Below, piece after piece: positions 56,501-64,000 of a stretch of 64,000 bases of DNA; within the stretch, counting starts at the first letter, position 1; each line of letters opens with the position of its first letter. A model generated the notes under the pieces. That model made no database searches. It was not told the origin of the DNA and worked only from the letters and a program-made list of their open reading frames with translations. Made by a program: the position numbers and the translations under genes. This DNA is from Paeniglutamicibacter gangotriensis Lz1y (GTDB lineage Bacteria; Actinomycetota; Actinomycetes; Actinomycetales; Micrococcaceae): assembly GCF_000348945.1 (NCBI RefSeq), contig NZ_AOCK01000009.1, forward strand, positions 124,001-188,000, in the 5' to 3' direction.

Positions 56501-57721
56501 CTATGTTCGTTTGCCGGCGGAACGCAGTGCTGCCGCAACGTGCGCGGTTCCATCTTCGGTTGCCAGCACCGCCGCCAACCGGCGGGCATTTGCCCCATAC
56601 TCCGGAGTCGTGGTGGCTTGCGTGATGGCTGCGGCCAACCGCTCGGTGGTGAGTTCCTTGTACGGGACCGACTGCGGGCCCGCACCGAGTGAGACGATTC
56701 GTGCGGCCCAGAACGGCTGGTCCGTATAGATCGGTACGCTGACCGTCGGCACCCCGGCGCGCAGACCAGCCGCGGTCGTACCCGCCCCTGCATGGTGGAT
56801 GACGGCGGCCATCTGCGGGAACAGCCAGTGGTGGGGAACGGTTCCGATGCCCAGAGCGTCCGGCGCGGAGAACTCTTCAACCCCCTGCAGCACCGCACGC
56901 ATACCTGCTCGGCGTACGGTGTCCAGCATGAAATCCATGTCCAAGGCGGCGCTGCTTCCGAATCCGATGAAGACCGGAGGAGGCCCGTCCGCAAGGAATT
57001 CGACCAGCTCGGCGGGCGGTTGCCAGTCCGGCTCGGTGTCCGGCCACCAATAGCCGGTCAAGGACAGACCTGAGCGCCAGTCCGTCGGACGTGGCAAAAC
57101 GGCCGGGCTGATCCCGTGCAGAACGGGACTGTTTGCTTTCCTGCGTTGCCGTTCGGCGACGGCCCTGGACTTCTTGCCCAGCCCAAGGGTCCGGCGCAGT
57201 CGGGCGCTGGGAGCGTCGTAGGGCGCCTTCCCTGCGGTGATCAACGAACCGAGCAATTTGTTGCCCACCGGTCCCAGGCTGCGAGCGGTGCCCAGGACCA
57301 TGGGCGGGTAGGCGGCGCTGGCTTCCGTGGGTTGCAGATGGGCGCCGAGGGCGGGGATGCCCAAGGCCTCGGCGACGTCGTAGGCATAGGGAGCCACCGC
57401 ATTGGCCAGAATCACGTCGGCACCATGCTCGGCCGCGGCCAGGGTGCCACTTGCGGCCAGGTCCATGTAGTCCCCGAGTTCACTCATGTACCAGCGAAGA
57501 TCCGCGGCCGTGGCCTTCTTCCCGGGTGCGGCGGGGCTCACCAGATGGCTCATGTCCCCGGGAAGTTCGCGGTGCTCGCACCCGGCAGCGGTGATCAACG
57601 GAGCGTAGGCGGCATTGGCCGCGATGGCCACCTCAAAACCCAAGGCCTGGAGTCTGCCGCCGAGTCCCGCCATCGGGGCGACGTCTCCCTTGGTACCGGG
57701 CGTGATCATGAGTACTCGCAT
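56501..57721 (-). CDS. GT1 family glycosyltransferase (macrolide/sterol type)
   Basis: The product is 406 residues from the ATG at 57721 (another in-frame ATG 12 bp upstream). The GT-B fold opens with MRVLMITPGTKGDVAPMAGL, the acceptor-side loop, and has the nucleotide-sugar motif HHAGAGTTAAGLRAGVPTVS with PIYTDQPFWAARI. This is the UDP-glucuronosyl/glucosyltransferase type that modifies macrolides, sterols or lipids. It is divergent from a TetR regulator whose operator lies in the 56-bp gap, so it is probably induced by that regulator's ligand. Confidence 0.88.
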   Translation of the reverse strand: MRVLMITPGTKGDVAPMAGLGGRLQALGFEVAIAANAAYAPLITAAGCEHRELPGDMSHLVSPAAPGKKATAADLRWYMSELGDYMDLAASGTLAAAEHGADVILANAVAPYAYDVAEALGIPALGAHLQPTEASAAYPPMVLGTARSLGPVGNKLLGSLITAGKAPYDAPSARLRRTLGLGKKSRAVAERQRRKANSPVLHGISPAVLPRPTDWRSGLSLTGYWWPDTEPDWQPPAELVEFLADGPPPVFIGFGSSAALDMDFMLDTVRRAGMRAVLQGVEEFSAPDALGIGTVPHHWLFPQMAAVIHHAGAGTTAAGLRAGVPTVSVPIYTDQPFWAARIVSLGAGPQSVPYKELTTERLAAAITQATTTPEYGANARRLAAVLATEDGTAHVAAALRSAGKRT

Positions 57722-57740
57722 GGTGGTTCTCATTCCGATT

Positions 57741-57763
57741 GATTGCGATCACTGTTCGCAATC
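57741..57763. promoter_or_regulatory. TetR operator between the divergent GT and TetR genes
   Basis: GATTGCGA and TCGCAATC are perfect 8-bp arms around a 7-base spacer TCACTGT. The site ends 15 bp before the TetR start and 20 bp before the glycosyltransferase start, so it could control both. Confidence 0.7.
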
Positions 57764-57777
57764 AAGTTTATAGTGAC

Positions 57778-58536
57778 ATGATGACTGGACCTAATGCACG
57801 TGATCGAACGGAAGACGGATCAGCCATGGCCTCACATGACCCCCTCGATGTCTGGCGGCGGCCGGAGCGTTCCGGCGTCGGACCAAAACCGAAACACTCG
57901 CGCGCAGCGATCGTTGCGGCGGCGATAGAGATCGCCGACAAGGACGGCATGGCGGCGGTCTCCATCCGGCGTGTGGCCGCCGACATCGGAGCCGGAGCGG
58001 CCTCCTTGTACCGGCATTTGAACTCCCACGACGAGCTCGTTGAGCTCATGGTCGACACCGTTGGCGGCGAATACGACCTCGGGCCTTCCGCCGAACCGCC
58101 ACGAGCCCAACTACTAAATCTGGCGCGGCAGGGCCGTGCCATCATGCACCGCCACCCCTGGCTGGCCCCTTTGCTGCTGACTCGGCCCTCCCTGGGGCCA
58201 AACTCGCTCGCATACCTCGAGCGCGCTCTTGCCGCACTGGTGACGGTGGACATGCCCGGTCCGGCCAAGCTCCAGACAGTGGCCATGTTGACCGCGATTT
58301 CCTCGGCCTTTGTCCAAAACGAGCTGGCCCAGTCCGCCGGACCCGGTGCAATCGATCACGGGAACAAAGAACGACTGCAGCACTTATCCGCCGCGTTCCA
58401 GTCAGGGAAATACCCGCATCTGGCCGGTGCGCTCGCCGGACACCTTGAACAGCAGAGCCCGGACGAAACATTTATGGGCGTCATCGAGAACTATTTGGCG
58501 GGCGCCGGTCTTCCGGTGTCCGTCGGTTTCGACTGA
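57778..58536 (+). CDS. TetR family transcriptional regulator
   Basis: The product is 252 residues from the ATG at 57778. The N-terminal HTH is AAIVAAAIEIADKDGMAAVS followed by IRRVAADIGAGAASLYRHLN, with the C-terminal TetR_C_1-like helical domain (LLNLARQGRAIMHRHPWLAP). The palindrome at 57741 overlaps its promoter, so it is probably autoregulated and represses the divergent glycosyltransferase, a common drug-inactivation arrangement. Confidence 0.9.
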   Translation: MMTGPNARDRTEDGSAMASHDPLDVWRRPERSGVGPKPKHSRAAIVAAAIEIADKDGMAAVSIRRVAADIGAGAASLYRHLNSHDELVELMVDTVGGEYDLGPSAEPPRAQLLNLARQGRAIMHRHPWLAPLLLTRPSLGPNSLAYLERALAALVTVDMPGPAKLQTVAMLTAISSAFVQNELAQSAGPGAIDHGNKERLQHLSAAFQSGKYPHLAGALAGHLEQQSPDETFMGVIENYLAGAGLPVSVGFD

Positions 58537-58881
58537 GGGGCATGCCGCCCCCGGACTCGGCCCGGGGCCGTAGCGAGTCCATGAACCGGAGCCACACCTC
58601 GTCGATGCAGCCAAGGGACACTCCCCCACGGCTCTTCATGGAGAAATGGCGCGGGGCATCACGCCGCTCCAGCCCCAGGGGCGCGAGAGCCACCGCTCAG
58701 GGGCCCGCTCCCCTTGGCACGGCAACTCCTGAAGCCCGGCAACCCTAGAGAATCCGCCATGCAGAGGTGCGTACCTAATACCAAAACAGGCACTCCAGCC
58801 AGAGACTTTAGGGGGCTTTCGCCACCTTCGGGCACACCATACACTGGGCTTGTATCCACTACCGGCAGAAGGTGCGAGACC
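58537..58881. other. Intergenic region without a supported gene
   Basis: This 345-bp stretch follows the TetR stop. I see no protein-like frame and no strong repeat. The last ~60 bp could carry the promoter of the Pro-rich ORF at 58882. Confidence 0.35.
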
Positions 58882-59046
58882 ATGACGATCCCACAGCCCC
58901 CAGAACCCCCGGTCCGACCGGCCGAACCCGGGCGGGTTCCCCCCGTGCCACCCGGTCCTCCGTCCGAACCACCTCCGGACCCGGGACCGGTGCCCCGCCC
59001 GCCCGTGGAGCCCGACCCCCCAGGGCCGTTCCCACCGATCCGGTAG
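58882..59046 (+). CDS. Proline-rich 54-residue protein
   Basis: The ATG at 58882 follows AGAAGGTGCGAG. The product is over 40% Pro (MTIPQPPEPPVRPAEPGRVP ... PPVEPDPPGPFPPIR). It lacks a signal peptide or membrane helix and resembles no family I know. Pro-rich frames arise easily in GC-rich DNA, so it may be spurious. Confidence 0.4.
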   Translation: MTIPQPPEPPVRPAEPGRVPPVPPGPPSEPPPDPGPVPRPPVEPDPPGPFPPIR

Positions 59047-59129
59047 AACCCTGCCCCACACCGGTGGACCAGTAATCTCCGCCGTACGGAGGTGCAAGAA
59101 CACCGGCTTGGGTCGGCCTTGACCAGGTT

Positions 59130-59531
59130 TTAGCGCTGGGAGAGCCGGACCATGTTGCCCGACGGATCCCGGAACGCACAGTCCTTCGGACCCCACGGCT
59201 GTTCGATGGGCTCCTGAAGCACCTCGGCCCCGGTGGCTCTGACCTGCTCGAAGAGCCCCTCGAGGTCATTGGTGCTGAACACCGTCATGGGCAGCACGCC
59301 CTTGGTGAGCAGCTCCTGCATGGCGTCGCCGTCGGCTTCCGAGCGTCCGGCGTGCGGGTCCGAGAGCACGATGCCCAGTCCCGGCTGGATGTCCGAGCCG
59401 AGGGTGACCCAGCGGTGCTCGCCCGAGGAGACGTCGTTTTCGACCTTCAGGCCCAGCCCGTCGCGGTAGAAGGAAATGGCTGCATCAACGTCGTTGACGG
59501 TGATATGTGAGTACTGCAAAGAAATATCCAT
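59130..59531 (-). CDS. VOC family protein (AraC-paired)
   Basis: The 133-residue protein opens ISLQYSHITVNDVDAAISFY with RDGLGLKVENDVSSGEH and closes with CAFRDPSGNMVRLSQ. It is the type often encoded next to AraC regulators as a resistance or detoxification lyase-like protein. The AraC gene lies 266 bp upstream on the same strand. Confidence 0.87.
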   Translation of the reverse strand: MDISLQYSHITVNDVDAAISFYRDGLGLKVENDVSSGEHRWVTLGSDIQPGLGIVLSDPHAGRSEADGDAMQELLTKGVLPMTVFSTNDLEGLFEQVRATGAEVLQEPIEQPWGPKDCAFRDPSGNMVRLSQR

Positions 59532-59797
59532 GGCCTAAGAATAAGACGCTGTTCCCGAGGGGCGCTTCTCGGATCCTGCTCAATGTCTGGCGCCCACCGG
59601 AGGTCAAAGTACGGCCATACATGTGAATGGTCGTTTTCCCTGCGACGACCGAACCGACCCCGCCCGTATCATCACGCGTCTCTCGAGCCACGGGCCACGG
59701 CTTGAGAGACGCAAGTTTCACCACCGAGGGAAGTGCTGCGTTCCATCCGGTTATCCCAGAAAAAGTGGGCCACCCTGACACCTGGGTGCCCGGGATT

Positions 59798-60211
59798 CTA
59801 GTACCGAGGAGTTCCAGTGCTCTTGGGCCGGGTCACGGACTTGGCAATGCAGGCCGGCATGGCCTCCACCGCCGCGTGCTCCCGGTTCCGGTACCCGCTG
59901 GGACTTTCCCCGGTGATCTGGGTGAAGCTGGTGCTGAACGACCCCAGCGAGGTACAGCCCACCTCCATGCAGGCATCTGTCACGCTCGTTCCGGCGCGCA
60001 GCAACGCCATGGAACGCTCGATGCGCCGGGTCATCAGGTAGGCGTAGGGGCTCTGCCCGTAGGCTGCCTTGAACTGCCGGGAGAAGTGGGCCGCGGACAT
60101 CAGTGCCTTGGCAGCCATGGTGGGAACATCAAGGGGCTTCGCGTAGTCGCGGTCGATCATGTCCTTGGCCCGACGCAGCGCGGTGAGCGTTTCCAGATCG
60201 GCTTGCTTCAT
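59798..60211 (-). CDS. AraC family transcriptional regulator (DNA-binding domain type)
   Basis: The product is 137 residues from the ATG at 60211. It has both AraC helix-turn-helix motifs: MAAKALMSAAHFSRQFKAAY and DACMEVGCTSLGSFSTSFTQ, with the signature FTQITGESPSGYR. There is no ligand-binding N-terminal domain, as in MarA/SoxS-like short regulators. It probably activates the VOC gene downstream. Confidence 0.88.
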   Translation of the reverse strand: MKQADLETLTALRRAKDMIDRDYAKPLDVPTMAAKALMSAAHFSRQFKAAYGQSPYAYLMTRRIERSMALLRAGTSVTDACMEVGCTSLGSFSTSFTQITGESPSGYRNREHAAVEAMPACIAKSVTRPKSTGTPRY

Positions 60212-60296
60212 GGAGTTGAGGCTATCAGTGCCCCATACCCCCGCGAGGCGGCGGACAGGGCCTCGCGCCCACGGCCCAGCTGTACCCGGGCAAACC

Positions 60297-60334
60297 CTAT
60301 CGAAAGAACCCTTGCGAAAGAGTTCTTTCGATAG
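60297..60334. promoter_or_regulatory. Operator of the HTH regulator/MFS operon
   Basis: CTATCGAAAGAAC (60297-60309) and GTTCTTTCGATAG (60322-60334) are perfect 13-bp inverted arms, and a third half-site CGAAAGA lies between them. It abuts the AGGAG of the gene at 60348, so repressor binding would block transcription or translation initiation. Confidence 0.75.
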
Positions 60335-60347
60335 GAGCGTGTGGCGC

Positions 60348-60917
60348 ATGGACATCACCGACGCCAAGGCCATGCGAGCACTGGCTCACCCCCTGCGCAT
60401 CCAGCTACTCGGAGTCGTCGGGGTCCACGGCCCCATCACCGCCGCCCGGGCCAGCGAATACGTCGACGAAAGCCCCTCCAATTGCTCTTTTCACCTGCGC
60501 ACGTTGGCCGAGCATGGTTACATTGAGCGCGCGCCCGGCGCCACCGGACGCAACAAACCCTGGCAAATCACCGGCATCACCCAGAACTTCAACAGGGACC
60601 AAGCGGACCCCGACGCCGAACTGGCAGCCGTGGCCCTTGGCGACGTGTTCCAAAACTGGGAATTCGAACGCATGCGTGCCGGACGGCACCTTCCGGTCCC
60701 CGAGGCCTGGAAGGGACACCTGTACGACTCGGGATCAACCCTCTTCCTCACCCCAGAGGAAGTTGATGGCTTCGCAGCGAACTTCCAGCAGCTCATCGCC
60801 CCCTACATCGGGCGTATCACCGATCCCGCACAGCGTCCCGAAGCATCCGCACCCGTACGCGTTTTCATGGCCACAACCCTGGCCCACGACCTCATGCACA
60901 AAGACACCAAACCATGA
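60348..60917 (+). CDS. HTH (ArsR-like) transcriptional regulator of an MFS gene
   Basis: The product is 189 residues from the ATG at 60348 behind AGGAG. The winged helix is MRALAHPLRIQLLGVVGVHG, with SEYVDESPSNCSFHLRTLAE and HGYIERAPGATGRNKPWQIT, as in ArsR-type regulators with a longer C-terminal domain. The C-terminal half includes LTPEEVDGFAANFQQLIAPY. Its stop overlaps the MFS start by 4 bp. It probably represses this operon through the palindrome immediately upstream. Confidence 0.88.
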   Translation: MDITDAKAMRALAHPLRIQLLGVVGVHGPITAARASEYVDESPSNCSFHLRTLAEHGYIERAPGATGRNKPWQITGITQNFNRDQADPDAELAAVALGDVFQNWEFERMRAGRHLPVPEAWKGHLYDSGSTLFLTPEEVDGFAANFQQLIAPYIGRITDPAQRPEASAPVRVFMATTLAHDLMHKDTKP

Positions 60918-62163
60918 AGGCCCTGCTCTCCATCCCCGTGTTTCGCAGGTTCACCGGAGCCTGGACCATCGACAACCTCGCCGACAGCGCCCTGTTCCTC
61001 ACGCTCTCCATATGGGTCAAGGACATCTCGGGCTCCTCCGGCGCGGCAGGGATGGTCTTCCTGGTGCTGGGGCTGCCCATCGTCCTGTCCCCACTGACCG
61101 GCGCGCTCGCCGACAGGCACCCTCGGCGCCGACTGCTGATCCTGGCAAACACTGCGGCGGCCGGATGCGCGCTGCTCCTGCTGTTGGTCACCGAGCCCGG
61201 TGACCTGTGGCTCATCTATGCCGTTGCCTTCTGCTACGGGCTCCTGGGAATCCTCAACGGGGCGGCGCAATCCGGGATCCTGCGCGACATGCTCACGGAC
61301 GAGCACCTGGACAGTGCCAACGGCCTGCTCTCCACCATCGACCAGGGCCTGCGCATCTTCACTCCCCTGCTCGGCGCGGCCCTCTACACGTTATGGGGCG
61401 GAGGCGCGCTCGCCGTAGGGGTTGCCGCAGCGCTGCTGCTCACCGCGGCGTTGCTGCTGACGGTCTCCGCACAGGAGTCAGCCCCGGAACCGGCATCAGA
61501 ACGTGGAGGGGTCCTCCAGGAGAACTCCGCTGGTTTCCGCCATCTGGGCACCATTCCGCTGTTGTGGCGCATGGTGGTCGTCACGGCGATAGCACTGGGT
61601 GTCATCGGCCTGTTCAACTCGGCGCTCTTCGAATTGATCGAGAAGGGATTGGGAAGGGACCGGGATTCTTTGGGGTCTTGATGAGCCTGCAAGGTGCCGG
61701 GAGCATCCTAGGCGGGCTGACTGCGGCGATGCTGATGCGCAGGGTGGGGCCCGGCCGTGCCGTCGGTCTGGGCCTGGCGATGATCGCCTTGGCCTCGTTT
61801 GCCCCCGCCGCCAGTCTGCTCCCGGTCCTCGTCAGCCCGGAACTTCTGCTGGCCTTGGTCCTGCCCTCGCTCTTCCTCGCCGGGGTGGGTGTCCCGTGGA
61901 TCTTCGTTTCCCTTGTGACCACCCGGCAGCGTCTGACCCCGGCCCGGTTACAGGGACGGGCCGCGGCGGCCACCAATCTGGTCCTCAACGTTCCGCAGCT
62001 GGTCTCGATCGCCGCCGGTGCGCTGTTGGTGGGGATGATGGACTACCGCTGGCTGATGCTCGGGGCCGCGGTGGTGATCTCCGCATGCGCCCTGTCGATG
62101 CTGCGCGGTGAACGGGAGCTGCACCAAGAGACACCGGCACCCGCCCCGGACCTTACCCAGTGA
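60914..62163 (+). pseudogene. MFS efflux transporter, frameshifted
   Basis: An intact gene would encode ~416 residues. The first frame covers TM helices 1-7 (MKALLSIPVFRRFTGAWTID ... GALADRHPRRRLLI, the MFS motif A loop) to LFELIEKGLGRD. One base is missing around 61660-61665 (GACCGGG) and the next frame resumes FFGVLMSLQGAGSILGGLTA through the remaining helices to 62163. It is co-transcribed with the HTH regulator. Sequencing error is possible; otherwise the pump is truncated after about half its helices. Confidence 0.87.
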
Positions 62164-62198
62164 AACTAGCTGCAGAGGTCGGATCCCCGAAGGGCAGG

Positions 62199-62768
62199 TT
62201 AGTCGCTGACCGAGCGAACCACCCGTGCCGGGGACCCGACGACAATGGCTCCGGCTGGCACATCCTTCGTGACGACGCAGGCCGCCGCCAGCACCGCATC
62301 GTCCCCGATGCTCACCCCGGGGAGGATGGTGACGTTTGCCCCGATCCAGACATTGCGCCCGATGGTCACGGGCGCGGGAATCATGTCGGCACGACGGGCT
62401 GGATCAACATCGTGGTTCAGTGATGCGATCACGGCATTGTGCCCGATGAGGCAGTCATCCCCGATACTCACGCCACCTTGGTCCTGGATTTTGCATCCGG
62501 CATTGATGAAGATCCGTTTCCCCAGGGTGATGTTCTTCCCGAAGTCGGTGTTGAACGGCGGAAACAGCGTCACGGAGTCGTCCACCGGCTTGCCAATCAG
62601 TTGCGCCAACAACTCGCGCACCCGCTCGGGTTCGTGGTAGCCCCCGTTAAGTTCGCCGGTGAGGCGCAGCGCCTCTTGGCTGTACCGGTGCATGGTCTGA
62701 TGCAACGGCGAGTTCCCGGGTATTCTCCGCCCGGCATTCAGTTCCTCCAGGAGTTCAACGAGTTCCAT
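62199..62768 (-). CDS. Hexapeptide-repeat (maltose/galactoside-type) acetyltransferase
   Basis: The 189-residue protein has the Maa-type N-terminus, then a left-handed parallel β-helix with hexapeptide turns (ITLGKRIFINAGCKIQDQGG, VSIGDDCLIGHNAVIASLNH with the catalytic His, IGRNVWIGANVTILPGVSIG, DDAVLAAACVVTKDVPAG). It transfers acetyl groups from acetyl-CoA to a sugar or related acceptor; the substrate is unknown. It is convergent with the MFS gene, stops 35 bp apart. Confidence 0.93.
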   Translation of the reverse strand: MELVELLEELNAGRRIPGNSPLHQTMHRYSQEALRLTGELNGGYHEPERVRELLAQLIGKPVDDSVTLFPPFNTDFGKNITLGKRIFINAGCKIQDQGGVSIGDDCLIGHNAVIASLNHDVDPARRADMIPAPVTIGRNVWIGANVTILPGVSIGDDAVLAAACVVTKDVPAGAIVVGSPARVVRSVSD

Positions 62769-63136
62769 GGTGTCCTTTCATCGGGCCAAGAGTTGTTCTT
62801 GGGCAGCTGGTTCACACCCTAGCTTTCAATCCCCCATTGCTGCATCTTCGGCGACCGGGCAACGCCTCGCAGCGCCGGCCACCCCCCGCGTCATCAGGAC
62901 CTTGAGGGGCTTTGCCCTTGTCCCGTGGCTCACGGAACGGTGAGCGACTGCCCTTGGCTCGACCTGGGTGGTGTTCCTGCCCCTTGGATCCCAGCGGATT
63001 TCGGAGTTCCCTGGTGGCGGTCCCCCGGTCCGCGTCGTTCAGCTCCTTCGTCACCTGGTGAACGCGGCGGACTGGGTCTTGACTTGTTGATTGGAGTTAA
63101 AGCTCAAGAGCACCCGACGTCCCTTGGTTCCGACGG
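62769..63136. other. Intergenic region without a supported gene
   Basis: This 368-bp gap separates the acetyltransferase start from the SRAP stop on the same strand. I found no convincing gene, repeat or strong hairpin in it. Confidence 0.35.
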
Positions 63137-63892
63137 CTAGAACAATCCCGAGTGCGCCTCGATAAGCTCGGGCCCGTCGTTGCGCACGTTGCCCACTGCC
63201 GCGTCGACCTCGCGCAGCTCCCAGTCGGAGGCCACCTCGGCAGCATCTGCACGCACCATCTCCACCAGGTCCACCGCGTTCTTGTCTTTCGGATCCAGCC
63301 ACTCGGCCATCGCATCCTTCGACAGCGGGATCGGCAACCGATCGTGCAACCCATGCAGCTGTCGCAGGACCGGGGGTTTGGCATCGGCTGCCGGCGACGG
63401 ACAGGTAAGGATCGTGGTGGAGAGCAACCACTGTTCCGGGTCTCCGTCTCCCTTGGACGGGTCCTTCCACCATTCGTAGAGGCCGGCAAAGAAGATCAAC
63501 GACTCGTCGGCCGGATGTACATAGAACGGGCGTTTCTTGGCCTTCGGGGTGTCCCCGGCCAACCACTCGTAATAGCCTTCCGCGGGGACTGCGCAACGTC
63601 GCGCCTTCACCGCAGATCTGAAAGTTGGCTTCTCGGTCACGGTCTCGCTGCGGGCGTTGAAGGCGCGCACGCCCACGGCCGAGTCCTTAGCCCATACCGG
63701 AACTAGCCCCCATTTGGCCACGTGCACCTGCCGGTGCACCGCGTCGTCGATGATCCGTTCCAGCACGATCGGCACATCGGTGGTGGGCGCTACATTCCAG
63801 GATTGCCGCAATTCAAGGTTCGCGTCGGCTTCCGCTTCGGCTTCGGCCACCAGGTCGCCGATTGCTTTGGCCATTACATATCTTCCGCACAT
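63137..63892 (-). CDS. SRAP domain protein (HMCES/YedK-type, abasic-site DNA-protein crosslinker)
   Basis: The product is 251 residues from the ATG at 63892, chosen because MCGRY exposes Cys2 after Met removal, the residue that crosslinks to abasic sites; the 25-residue upstream extension is not homologous. Other hallmarks are WNVAPTTDVPIV, the conserved Asn/Arg of FNARSETVTEKPTF, the Glu of PAEGYYEWLAG and the His of HGLHDRLPIPL. The annotation 'SOS response-associated peptidase' is historical; no LexA box is visible upstream here. Confidence 0.93.
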   Translation of the reverse strand: MCGRYVMAKAIGDLVAEAEAEADANLELRQSWNVAPTTDVPIVLERIIDDAVHRQVHVAKWGLVPVWAKDSAVGVRAFNARSETVTEKPTFRSAVKARRCAVPAEGYYEWLAGDTPKAKKRPFYVHPADESLIFFAGLYEWWKDPSKGDGDPEQWLLSTTILTCPSPAADAKPPVLRQLHGLHDRLPIPLSKDAMAEWLDPKDKNAVDLVEMVRADAAEVASDWELREVDAAVGNVRNDGPELIEAHSGLF

Positions 63893-64000
63893 CCCCATCA
63901 CCCCTTCTTGTTGCATTTCGTTTAATCGAGACAGCTCCGGACCCTGGGCGCTGCGGACCCACTGCATCCCATAGACACCGTATCGTTTACGCGGTTTCCC

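Noticed and set aside
1-64000. CRISPR arrays, rRNA and tRNA genes
   Set aside because: No regularly spaced direct repeats, rRNA-like sequence or tRNA cloverleaf was found on reading the window.

Overview
The window is GC-rich, densely coded DNA from an actinobacterium. The backbone order (rarA, dtd, aspS, hisS, a DUF349 gene, rel, secFD-yajC, ruvBAC, yebC, pdxT, pdxS, HIT, thrS) and the gene content resemble the Arthrobacter group of the Micrococcaceae. That placement is an inference from gene order and protein sequence; no database search was possible.

Bases 1-32700 are conserved chromosomal backbone. The left edge cuts through rarA. It is followed by an HNH/DUF222 protein, dtd, a PadR/HAAS-like membrane-protein pair, aspS and hisS, a DUF349 protein whose frame is broken in its Ala/Pro/Glu-rich N-terminus, an AbiEi-like protein, rel, secF-secD-yajC, and the pdxT-yebC-ruvC-ruvA-ruvB cluster. 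A CapA-like lipoprotein, an M3 oligopeptidase and a GNAT protein separate pdxT from pdxS. Then come a membrane protein, HIT and thrS, and a two-component system.

Bases 32700-43000 are accessory. They hold a carboxymuconolactone-decarboxylase-like protein behind two 24-bp palindromes, a beheaded LuxR regulator, a hipBA module with three evenly spaced palindromic sites, and a complete Tn3-family transposon (35911-42988; 38-bp terminal repeats, 5-bp target duplication AGTAA). The transposon carries tnpR, tnpA and an unusual cargo: a secreted protein next to an 88-residue membrane protein, plus decayed plasmid-type genes. The cargo lies between two inverted 50-bp repeats. Each repeat begins within 2-3 bp of the centre of a resolvase site-I-like dyad, which suggests that resolvase-type recombination captured the cargo and might invert it.

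Bases 43000-64000 return to the chromosome but are more variable. They hold a TetR/ABC exporter operon whose TetR frame is continuous with an SdpI-like membrane domain, a frameshifted dnaE2 and a DUF6504 gene with LexA-like boxes but no imuB nearby, a dihydrolipoamide-dehydrogenase-like enzyme, several VOC proteins, an AAA ATPase, a DUF1206 protein, arfB, a glycosyltransferase divergent from a TetR regulator, an AraC/VOC pair, an HTH regulator with a frameshifted MFS pump, a hexapeptide acetyltransferase and an SRAP protein. Three chromosomal genes (DUF349, dnaE2, MFS) each contain one single-base indel in or beside a C/G run, so base-calling error must be excluded before they are treated as genuine pseudogenes.
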